Positions 15,619 to 21,744 of a DNA stretch of 21,744 nt are shown one piece after another. The stretch comes from Cyclobacteriaceae bacterium (GTDB lineage Bacteria > Bacteroidota > Bacteroidia > Cytophagales > Cyclobacteriaceae): NCBI GenBank assembly GCA_021648745.1, contig JAKISE010000053.1, positions 1 through 21,744 on the forward strand, read 5' to 3'. The number at the start of each line of letters is the position of its first letter. The stretch's first letter is position 1. The translations under genes were made by a program, and so were the position numbers. The notes under the pieces were generated by a model. That model was given only the letters and a program-made list of their open reading frames with translations. It did not search any database and was not told the DNA's origin.

Positions 15619-16830
15619 ATGAGTAAATTAGACACCATCGAAGAAGCTATTGAAGCCATAAAAAATGGAGAGGTAATTATTGTAGTAGATGATGAAGATA
15701 GAGAGAATGAGGGTGATTTTATTTGTGCTGCCGAAACCATAACACCCGAAATAGTTAATTTTATGGCTACTCATGGCCGTGGGTTAATTTGCGCCCCTTT
15801 AGTGGAAAGCCGTTGCGATGAGCTTGAATTAGATTTAATGGTGGGCAAAAACACAGCCTTGCATGCTACCCCGTTTACTGTTTCTGTTGATTTAAATGGG
15901 CATGGCTGCACTACAGGCATTTCGGCAAGCGATAGAGCCAAAACAATTAGAGCCTTAGTTGACCCTTCGATTAAGCCATCAGATCTTGGTCGGCCAGGGC
16001 ATATATTTCCTTTAAAAGCAAAAAAAGGGGGTGTCCTTCGTAGATCAGGGCATACAGAAGCAGCAATAGATTTAGCAAGAATGGCTGGCTATTCACCTGC
16101 TGGTGTATTGGTGGAGATTATGAACGAAGATGGCACTATGGCACGACTGCCAAATCTATTAAAAGTTAGAGAAAAGTTTAATTTAAAACTAATTTCTATT
16201 GAAGAACTAATCAATTATCGCCTGAAAAAGGAATCATTAATTGAAAAAGGGATTAAAGTAAAAATGCCAACAGCTTTTGGCGATTTTGACCTAACCTATT
16301 ATACGCAAAAAAACACAGGAGAAAACCATTTGGCTCTTACCAAGGGCGAGTGGGATAAAGACGAGCCTGTATTAGTTCGCGTGCACTCTTCTTGTGTTAC
16401 GGGCGATATTTTTGGCTCTTGCCGTTGCGATTGTGGTTCGCAATTACACGAAGCGTTGCGAATGGTAGATAAAGAAGGGAAAGGGGTTGTGCTGTATATG
16501 AACCAAGAGGGAAGAGGAATAGGCTTGGAGAATAAGCTGAAAGCCTATAAACTTCAAGAAGAAGGACTAGACACTGTAGAAGCTAATCAAGAATTAGGGT
16601 TTAGTGCTGATAATAGAGACTATGGAGTTGGCGCTCAAATTTTAAGTAATTTGGGTATTTCTAAAATAAGGTTGATATCAAATAATCCTAAAAAGAGAGC
16701 TGGCTTAATGGGCTACGGTCTGGAAATTATTGATACTGTTGCAATTGAAATTAAGCCCAATAAGCACAACGAGTTATATCTTAAGACCAAACGGGACAAA
16801 ATGGGACATGAAATTTTAAAAGAAGAATGA
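15619..16830 (+). CDS. ribBA: bifunctional 3,4-dihydroxy-2-butanone-4-phosphate synthase / GTP cyclohydrolase II
   Basis: It catalyses both entry steps of riboflavin synthesis: ribulose-5-phosphate to the four-carbon precursor, and GTP ring opening. The 403 residues hold RibB first (1-200: VVDDEDRENEGD at 22-33, HGCTTGISASD at 95-105, GRPGHIFPL at 124-132, RRSGHTEAAIDL at 141-152) and RibA second (about 207-400). RibA has the zinc site in SSCVTGDIFGSCRCDC (C259, C270, C272) and NQEGRGIGL (295-303). Both active sites look complete. No FMN riboswitch is visible in the 54 bp upstream. The end overlaps the next ORF by ATGA, so that gene is probably translationally coupled. Confidence 0.97.
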   Translation: MSKLDTIEEAIEAIKNGEVIIVVDDEDRENEGDFICAAETITPEIVNFMATHGRGLICAPLVESRCDELELDLMVGKNTALHATPFTVSVDLNGHGCTTGISASDRAKTIRALVDPSIKPSDLGRPGHIFPLKAKKGGVLRRSGHTEAAIDLARMAGYSPAGVLVEIMNEDGTMARLPNLLKVREKFNLKLISIEELINYRLKKESLIEKGIKVKMPTAFGDFDLTYYTQKNTGENHLALTKGEWDKDEPVLVRVHSSCVTGDIFGSCRCDCGSQLHEALRMVDKEGKGVVLYMNQEGRGIGLENKLKAYKLQEEGLDTVEANQELGFSADNRDYGVGAQILSNLGISKIRLISNNPKKRAGLMGYGLEIIDTVAIEIKPNKHNELYLKTKRDKMGHEILKEE

Positions 16831-17438
16831 TAAAAAGGCTTGTTTTTCTCGCAATAATTTTGGTTGCTATCTCAGCAGATGCCCAAGAATTTTCATCAGA
16901 TCTTTGGCACCAAGGTATGGTTGTTTTAGTAAATGAAGATACCATCACGGGAAAAATTAAGTACAATTTGGCGCAAGACTTAATTCAAGTTGAGGCGCAT
17001 AAAAAAGCCTATGCATTTAGTGGGAAACGAGTTTTTTATTTTCAAATCTTTGATGAAACGGTAGATGCCTATCGAGAGTTTTATGTGTTGCCATATGCCT
17101 TGGTAAATCAGTATGAATCTCCCGTTTTTTTTGAAGTACTCGTGGAAGGTAAGCTAACCCTACTTTGCCGAGAAGCTATTGTGACTAAAACCGTAAGTGA
17201 TAATTTAAGCCCTTATGGGCCTCCCATGTCGTACAGCAGAAATGTGGTGGTTTATACCTATTATTTTTTAAACAGCAAAGGAAAGATCACCAAGTACAGC
17301 TTAAAAAAGAAAGATCTTTTAAGAGTTCTTTCTAATAGAGCCGATAAAATTGAGGAGTACATGAGGGTAAACAATTTGAAAGCAGATAAGCTATATTACC
17401 TCAGTCGTATTATCGCTTTTTACAACGCTATTATTTAA
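16827..17438 (+). CDS. secreted protein of unknown function
   Basis: I do not recognise the family. The 203-residue product begins MIKRLVFLAIILVAISADAQ, a clear Sec signal peptide with likely cleavage after ADA (19/20), so it should be periplasmic or outer-membrane associated. The mature part is basic and beta-rich with many aromatic residues (FYFQIFDETVDAYREFYVLP, VVVYTYYFLNSKG) and ends in a helical, Lys/Arg-rich stretch. It resembles the many small exported proteins of Bacteroidota with an opening strand of the GMVVLVNEDTITGKI type. It overlaps ribBA by 4 bp and is followed by surE after 20 bp. Coding status is well supported by the signal peptide and the tight packing. Confidence 0.82.
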   Translation: MIKRLVFLAIILVAISADAQEFSSDLWHQGMVVLVNEDTITGKIKYNLAQDLIQVEAHKKAYAFSGKRVFYFQIFDETVDAYREFYVLPYALVNQYESPVFFEVLVEGKLTLLCREAIVTKTVSDNLSPYGPPMSYSRNVVVYTYYFLNSKGKITKYSLKKKDLLRVLSNRADKIEEYMRVNNLKADKLYYLSRIIAFYNAII

Positions 17439-17458
17439 ATTCAATTCTCTTAAATTTT

Positions 17459-18229
17459 ATGAACAATCCATTAATTCTAGTATCAAATGATGATGGAATA
17501 ACTTCCAAAGGAATTCGGGTATTAGTGGAAGCCATGCAAACTATTGGCGAAGTTGTGGTAGTGGCACCAGACAGTCCACAATCGGGTATGGGGCATGCCA
17601 TTACAATTGGTGATACACTAAAATTAGAGAAATCAGACCTTTTTGAAGATGTTGATTCTTATGCATGTTCGGGCACCCCGGCTGACTGCGTAAAAATTGC
17701 CAAGCATTATGTGCTTAAAGACCGTAAGCCTGATTTGGTAGTAAGTGGCATTAATCATGGTAGTAACACTTCCATTAGTGTACTGTATTCAGGCACTATG
17801 TCGGCTGCTATTGAAGCTGCTTTAGAGGGCTTGCCAGCCATTGGTTTCTCCCTTTGCGATTATGCTTCTGATGCTGATTTTAGTCATACAGTATCTCATA
17901 TTATTAAAATTGCCAAAGAAACTCTTAAGAGAGGGTTGCCAAAAGGAATTGCTTTAAATGTTAATTTTCCGGCTATTCAAACTGAAGATATTAAGGGACT
18001 TAAAATATGTAAGCAAGCTGATGCCAAATGGCAAGAAGAGTTTGACGAGCGTCACGATCCTTACGGTAGAAGATATTTTTGGATGGCAGGCGAATTTGTA
18101 AATTTTGATAAAGGAACCGATAACGACCAATGGGCGGTTGACAATAATTACATTTCTCTGGTTCCTTGCCAGTACGATTTATCAAGTAAATCGGCCATAG
18201 ACATTATTTCTAGCAACTGGGATCTATAA
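17459..18229 (+). CDS. surE: 5'/3'-nucleotidase SurE
   Basis: SurE is a metal-dependent phosphatase that removes phosphate from nucleoside monophosphates (and short polyphosphate in E. coli), with a role in stationary-phase survival. The 256-residue protein carries the metal and substrate motif LVSNDDGITSKGI (7-19; D11, D12), VVAPDSPQSGMGHAIT (34-49, S42 metal ligand), CSGTPADCVKIA (70-81) and VVSGINHGSN (94-103, N99). YSGTMSAAIEAAL follows, as in all family members. The length is typical. It closes the dnaG-ribBA-unknown-surE run and is followed within 5 bp by a strong hairpin. Confidence 0.96.
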   Translation: MNNPLILVSNDDGITSKGIRVLVEAMQTIGEVVVVAPDSPQSGMGHAITIGDTLKLEKSDLFEDVDSYACSGTPADCVKIAKHYVLKDRKPDLVVSGINHGSNTSISVLYSGTMSAAIEAALEGLPAIGFSLCDYASDADFSHTVSHIIKIAKETLKRGLPKGIALNVNFPAIQTEDIKGLKICKQADAKWQEEFDERHDPYGRRYFWMAGEFVNFDKGTDNDQWAVDNNYISLVPCQYDLSSKSAIDIISSNWDL

Positions 18230-18231
18230 GA

Positions 18232-18280
18232 TTATTGCGTAGAAAAAGAAACGCTAACACGTTAGTTTTCTACGCAATAA
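18232..18280. terminator. long-stem bidirectional hairpin between surE and the TMEM43-like gene
   Basis: TTATTGCGTAGAAAA (18232-18246) pairs perfectly over 15 bp with 18266-18280. The 19-base loop has its own small stem (AACG/CGTT at 18250-18253 and 18260-18263). It sits just after the surE stop and 9 bp before the stop of the convergent gene, the place for a shared terminator. Neither side has a good U-tract, so the stem itself would have to do the work. Confidence 0.65.
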
Positions 18281-18288
18281 AACCAAAT

Positions 18289-19464
18289 TTAGTCTTCAAT
18301 TTCAGATGAACTTGAATCAGTTTTAAGATTTTTTTTCTTGCCAGCAGTTATATAAAAAAGTATAAAAACTCCAATACCTGCAATTAAGAGACCAATTCCT
18401 AAAACAGGTCTAAATTTGATCCAGGCAATGGCTATTGTAATAAATGATAGCATAAAGGATATAACCCCTGCCATTAAAGAAAGCCCCATGCCAAGCAAGC
18501 TGCCTAAAAAAGGTAGTACATCTGCTAAAACAACAAGAGGGTTAAAAATCATCACTAGTCCAATAAACATCATAAAAAAGCCAACTAATCTAAGTATCCA
18601 AGTAATAATGGTGTTTTCATTTTGAGCGGCTTGGAACATGTTTTCAGAAGAAACCGTGCCAGATGAAATCATACTAATTGTGGTACCCTCTGAAGTGCCA
18701 AAAGGTTCAAACGTATTATCCACTTGTTTTGCAACAATGCTATATTGGCCAGGTTTAATAACCTTGAACTTCAATTTAATATCCCCTATTTTGGAATGAG
18801 TAGGAGAGCCTTCCCCTATATACACGATACCTGATTCCATTATTTGGCTATTTTTTACTTTTAAAGTGTCAACATTAGAAACAGGCAATGGTTGGTAATT
18901 ACTGATATCGTATAGTAATGAGTTTGATAATGTAAATACACCTATAGTAGCAACATCTGTGGCCCTTCCATAAGAATTATAGGCAAAGTTCTTTGGATTG
19001 GTATGTTCTTCAGGAACTTTAAAATTATCAGAATCTATCAATGAGCCGTTCCAAGATTTAACATAACCATAAGTTGTAGTAGTTTCTGTTCCACCACCAA
19101 CTTTCTTTTTTGTGCTTTCCTCTTTTGTCTCAACCCATTGATACATTTCAACAATTCTGTTAAGTTTTAGGGCGTTTAGTTCAATATTGAACATTTCATC
19201 TTTAAAAATGCTTTCTGTCTCAACTGGCCCTATTAAATGAACTAATTTCCCATCATTTGTTTGCTCAATTTTGTCAACATCTATTGTTGCAACTAGGCTG
19301 GCTCCCTCATCAAGCCCTCTTTCCGTTTTAATGGCTCGCCCTTCGTTCCACCATAATACTACGAAAGCTCCAAGAAACAGTGCTATTCCAAATAGAACTC
19401 CTTTAATAGAATTCATAATTCTTGATCCCCACCCTTCGGAGGTTACTTCTGTAAAATCTGTCAT
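18289..19464 (-). CDS. TMEM43 (LUMA)-family membrane protein
   Basis: The 391-residue protein matches the TMEM43 layout. A short N-terminus contains SIKGVLFGIALFLGAF, with one helix (about 20-38) followed by VVLWWNEGRAIKTERGLDEG. A large extracytoplasmic domain covers roughly 50-285. Three or four helices lie at the C-terminus (about 287-375: WILRLVGFFMMFIGLVMIF, LLGMGLSLMAGVISFMLSF, VLGIGLLIAGIGVFILFYI). A Lys/Ser/acidic tail (KKKNLKTDSSSSEIED) ends it. Animal TMEM43 is a nuclear-envelope protein; bacterial members have no established function. It is a single-gene unit on the minus strand, with a candidate -7 box at 19509-19516 and three direct repeats farther upstream. Confidence 0.88.
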   Translation of the reverse strand: MTDFTEVTSEGWGSRIMNSIKGVLFGIALFLGAFVVLWWNEGRAIKTERGLDEGASLVATIDVDKIEQTNDGKLVHLIGPVETESIFKDEMFNIELNALKLNRIVEMYQWVETKEESTKKKVGGGTETTTTYGYVKSWNGSLIDSDNFKVPEEHTNPKNFAYNSYGRATDVATIGVFTLSNSLLYDISNYQPLPVSNVDTLKVKNSQIMESGIVYIGEGSPTHSKIGDIKLKFKVIKPGQYSIVAKQVDNTFEPFGTSEGTTISMISSGTVSSENMFQAAQNENTIITWILRLVGFFMMFIGLVMIFNPLVVLADVLPFLGSLLGMGLSLMAGVISFMLSFITIAIAWIKFRPVLGIGLLIAGIGVFILFYITAGKKKNLKTDSSSSEIED

Positions 19465-19508
19465 TTTAGTCTTGTTTAGGTTAATACTAAATTTAGTAAT
19501 TAAATATA

Positions 19509-19516
19509 CAAATGTA
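19509..19516 (-). promoter_or_regulatory. candidate -7 box for the TMEM43-like gene
   Basis: Read on the minus strand this is TACATTTG, an exact TAnnTTTG box, 44 bases upstream of the ATG at 19464. No TTG lies at the usual -33 distance; instead the nearest of three direct repeats (19539-19547) falls there, as at promoters that need an activator. Confidence 0.45.
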
Positions 19517-19538
19517 AAAGTTTACAATTCTGAGTTTT

Positions 19539-19589
19539 TTTGTGAACAGTACGATTTTCTTTGTGAACGATATGATATTTTTTGTGAAC
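19539..19589. repeat. three direct repeats at exact 21-bp spacing
   Basis: TTTGTGAAC occurs at 19539-19547, 19560-19568 and 19581-19589, each starting 21 bp after the last. The 12-bp spacers share only partial similarity (GAT in the first two). On the minus strand, toward the TMEM43-like gene, the unit reads GTTCACAAA. Two-helical-turn spacing places all copies on one face of DNA, as in a binding-site array. The rest of the gap to 19761 shows no other clear structure. Confidence 0.8.
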
Positions 19590-19761
19590 AAATTTTATCA
19601 AAACCATTTAGCACTAAAAACATAGGTTTACTTAAGTGTAGAGGATGAGATTTTAAAGCAAACCCTACTTTTTTCCGAAATCTTTAAATTGGTCTTTACT
19701 CAGACATGCTTCAGCAGTGACCATTTGGTATACTATATCTAGTTTCAAGGTCAATAAACAA

Positions 19762-20982
19762 TTACTTTGGCATCAATTTATCCACTACTAAAGTGCTAAA
19801 GATGAGTATTGATGACACGGCAATAAACGCAATGCCAATTCCATAGGCATCTGCCATAATGCCAAAAGCTATTGCCAACAAGGCAGTTATAACGGTTTTG
19901 ATTAACGACTGCATTGAAATCACGGTAACAAGCATTTCATTTGGCACATTGTCGGCAATAAGACCTGTAAGAATAGGTTTTCGAACATTTTCGATTAGAT
20001 AAATGCCAATAAATAGGAGCAGCGCAGGGATCCATAAATTATAGAAATAAAATAAACCAGTGCCAATACCAAACAAAAATCCGGCTATCAAGGTTTGGTG
20101 CGAAATACGGGTTTTATTAGAAGCAGCAACTTTCGCAGCTAGTTGCGAGGCTCTGGATGTGGCTAGGTAAATCACAAAATAAAAAAGTCCAATAAGCAAT
20201 CCGTTTTTCTTATCAGGTTCTACTTCTAATAATATGGGAATGATCAAAGCTACACTTACCATTAAAGGCTGAATATAGTCTTTCACTGCTTTTAAGTAAG
20301 CAGAGTGCAGTGCTGAGGCATTCATAATTTTGAGCACAGATGGTTGTTTTATTACCTGAAAAAATGATTTTAAGGTTAGAGCATTTTGATTTTTGTGAGA
20401 AGATTGAGAAAGATTAATCTCTTGTGGATAACTCAAAATCAATAGTAAGTTTATTAAGTAGGGGATGATAGAGTATAAGAAGATGGATTGGTAAGAGCCG
20501 CTGTAAAATACAATAACACCTGCAATTAGAGAGGATGCAGCAGATCCTTTTTGAGACCAAGCTCGGGTGTGACCATAATAATTAATTTTCTCACTCTGCC
20601 AATTATTGAGTTTTAAATAATCCATTATCATGCCTTTATGTGTACCTGATCGAAAGGCATCGGCTACCCCATAGCTTAAAAAAGCAAGTAGAAATGGCCA
20701 AAAATTTTCTGATAAATAGAAAATGGAGAAAGAGACGATATAGAATAAAAAAGAGCCGATAAGTGCATTTTTTCTTCCGTACTTATCAGCGATAAAACCC
20801 GAAGGCACTTCAATAATATTGGTAATAATTTCTCGAGCAGCGTATAATATGCCTATTTGTGTATATGGAAGTCCTTTTTCTAGCAGAAATAAAATAAAAA
20901 AGGCATCGAAAAATCGTAGATTTTTTAGAAAACCATAAGCACTAAATTTTGCATATTGTTTGTTCCAGAGTTGAGTTTGCAT
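19762..20982 (-). CDS. major facilitator superfamily transporter
   Basis: The 406-residue inner-membrane protein has about twelve helices in two six-helix halves with a central loop near 190-215. MFS motif A is GFIADKYGRKNALIG (62-76) in the loop between helices 2 and 3. The second half carries NVRKPILTGLIADNVPNE (about 334-351), a common feature of the MFS clade often annotated as drug or sugar exporters. The likely role is proton-coupled export of a small molecule; the substrate is unknown. It lies 15 bp downstream of the 95-residue membrane protein gene, so the two probably share a transcript. No clear terminator follows. Confidence 0.92.
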   Translation of the reverse strand: MQTQLWNKQYAKFSAYGFLKNLRFFDAFFILFLLEKGLPYTQIGILYAAREIITNIIEVPSGFIADKYGRKNALIGSFLFYIVSFSIFYLSENFWPFLLAFLSYGVADAFRSGTHKGMIMDYLKLNNWQSEKINYYGHTRAWSQKGSAASSLIAGVIVFYSGSYQSIFLYSIIPYLINLLLILSYPQEINLSQSSHKNQNALTLKSFFQVIKQPSVLKIMNASALHSAYLKAVKDYIQPLMVSVALIIPILLEVEPDKKNGLLIGLFYFVIYLATSRASQLAAKVAASNKTRISHQTLIAGFLFGIGTGLFYFYNLWIPALLLFIGIYLIENVRKPILTGLIADNVPNEMLVTVISMQSLIKTVITALLAIAFGIMADAYGIGIAFIAVSSILIFSTLVVDKLMPK

Positions 20983-20997
20983 GGCAACTCTAAAATA

Positions 20998-21285
20998 CTA
21001 ATTTGGCTTTTTATTAAACACGTTGAAAAGCATTTTACTTGTTATAAAATAAATAATGAGCATGGTTAGTGCCCCTAAGTATATACCATTTGAAAGTAAA
21101 TGATCTATTCCGTATTGGTATAAGTACAAACCAATTGAAATGAAAAAATTGAGCAAACCATAGAGTATATTTTGTGTATTGCCAAAACCAAAGGCGCTCA
21201 ACATACGTCTTTTCCAAATACCTAACACATAATGAGGCATGGCGTTCATTAGTGTAAACCCGATAATAAAGTCAATAATATTCAT
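20998..21285 (-). CDS. small membrane protein of unknown function
   Basis: The 95-residue product has three predicted helices (about 3-22, 40-58, 66-90), a short conserved-looking loop between the first two (LGIWKRRMLSAFGFGNTQN, 21-39) and a basic C-terminus. I recognise no named family. The 15-bp spacing to the MFS gene on the same strand suggests a two-gene unit, perhaps an accessory subunit or a small integral protein co-expressed with the transporter. An overlapping reading frame in the same interval (minus strand, 60 codons) is an unlikely alternative because it lacks this helix pattern. Confidence 0.75.
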   Translation of the reverse strand: MNIIDFIIGFTLMNAMPHYVLGIWKRRMLSAFGFGNTQNILYGLLNFFISIGLYLYQYGIDHLLSNGIYLGALTMLIIYFITSKMLFNVFNKKPN

Positions 21286-21321
21286 GTCTTTTACTTGCTA
21301 TATGTTCTGTTAAAATTTTAA

Positions 21322-21568
21322 CTACGGCAGCACAAACGATGCTTCAATGGCGAAGTTAGATTTAAATTTGGGAAAACTCTAAAACCCAACGAAGGGTCAT
21401 CATATTCATTCCTGAATTATCAACAGAATTAGTCCCATCATCATATAAATTCCCTGAGCCAATGACATCTCCTAAATCTGCCTCTGGTGGCGTTGGGGCA
21501 GTTTTGTCTTTACATGTTACAACAAACGATAAGGCTATAAAGGGTTCCATTCTAAAAATTGATCTCAT
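21322..21568 (-). pseudogene. lipoprotein-like gene remnant with probable frameshifts
   Basis: From ATG 21568 a 68-codon frame begins with a basic start, a hydrophobic run and a possible lipobox (IALSFVVTC, Cys19), then a Pro/Asp-rich stretch (KDKTAPTPPEADLGD) typical of Bacteroidota lipoproteins. It stops at 21362. Other frames continue with protein-like sequence: YDDPSLGFRVFP just before the stop, then KFKSNFAIEASFVLP ending at a TAG at 21322-21324. Two frame changes, the second near CCCAAATTTAAA, would join all three. It may be a decayed gene, a sequencing error, or a genuine 68-residue lipoprotein followed by unrelated DNA. No family is recognised. Confidence 0.35.
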
Positions 21569-21649
21569 AGTTCTAAATTTGTATTTTATTGTTACTATAA
21601 ACTGAATAGGAGTTTAAAAACCTGAGTTCGACCTAAGGAATACTGTCAG

Positions 21650-21744
21650 CTTTAAGTGAAAATTTCATAAACGACTCAAATTTATGTAGGACTAACAAGT
21701 TAATTCAAATAAATTTGAGGAAGTTTAGGGAAATTTCACTAAAG
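21650..21744. repeat. long imperfect palindrome at the window edge
   Basis: The 17 bases at 21650-21666 (CTTTAAGTGAAAATTTC) are complementary to 21730-21744 except for two extra A residues. Inside, TAAAC (21667-21672 region) meets GTTTA, and CTCAAATTTA (21675-21684) pairs perfectly with 21710-21719. The loop is 25 bases (21685-21709). The whole 95 bp can fold as one hairpin with small bulges. It ends exactly at the last base, so it may continue outside. It could be a terminator for a gene beyond the window, a MITE-like element or the end of a larger inverted repeat. Confidence 0.7.

Noticed and set aside
19271..19648. A 125-codon + strand reading frame with a 7-residue repeat (CEQYDFL, CERYDIF, CEQILSK)
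   Set aside because: It is antisense to the start of the TMEM43-like gene, and the peptide repeat is just the translation of the 21-bp DNA repeats.
20988..21001. Single ACTCTAAAATACTA resembling the tandem-array unit, near the MFS start
   Set aside because: One imperfect copy, as expected by chance in AT-rich DNA; the same holds for ACTCTAAAA near 21376.

Overview
The window is AT-rich DNA from a Bacteroidota chromosome, perhaps Cytophagales-like; the order is a guess. The phylum call rests on several sequence features. A 982-residue secreted metalloprotease ends in a type IX secretion (Por) sorting domain. There are candidate TAnnTTTG -7 promoter boxes and few Shine-Dalgarno sequences. The Mrp/ApbC protein has the TPEELPDNKYYIFG loop that I associate with this phylum. 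The Tgt, RibBA, DnaG and TMEM43-type proteins also fit. No tRNA, rRNA, CRISPR array, prophage or intact insertion sequence was seen.

Layout. 1-705 (-) is a glycosyltransferase family 2 gene cut by the left edge. 706-1113 is a non-coding divergent region holding a 276-bp segment bounded by perfect 25-bp inverted repeats. 1114-4886 (+) is a run of tgt, a four-helix-bundle (23S rRNA intervening-sequence-type) protein gene, a 254-bp tandem array, an LptF/LptG permease and an EamA transporter. 4951-6687 (-) is a MASE1 histidine kinase and 6770-7774 (-) a secreted TPR protein. rmuC (+) follows and converges on the M43 protease (-). Upstream of the protease on the minus strand lie a NifU-like gene and mrp/apbC (-). 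Divergent from mrp runs dnaG, ribBA, a secreted unknown and surE (+). A strong hairpin ends that run, facing a TMEM43-like gene (-). The right end holds an MFS transporter with a 95-residue membrane partner (-), a frameshifted lipoprotein-like remnant, and a long imperfect palindrome that reaches the last base.

How the genes work together. Most are housekeeping: queuosine tRNA modification (tgt), LPS export (LptF/G), replication priming (dnaG), riboflavin synthesis (ribBA), Fe-S cluster delivery (mrp plus NifU-like), nucleotide turnover (surE) and recombination (rmuC).

The most unusual part is 2245-2928. A four-helix-bundle gene is bracketed by inverted copies of a short motif. It is followed by 32 head-to-tail 7- and 9-bp units that contain almost no G on the + strand and run to within 3 bp of the permease start codon. 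It looks like a repeat-plus-gene module inserted into a housekeeping operon. Other structures worth checking are the 25-bp inverted-repeat segment upstream of tgt, three direct repeats at exact 21-bp spacing upstream of the TMEM43-like gene, and the terminal palindrome.
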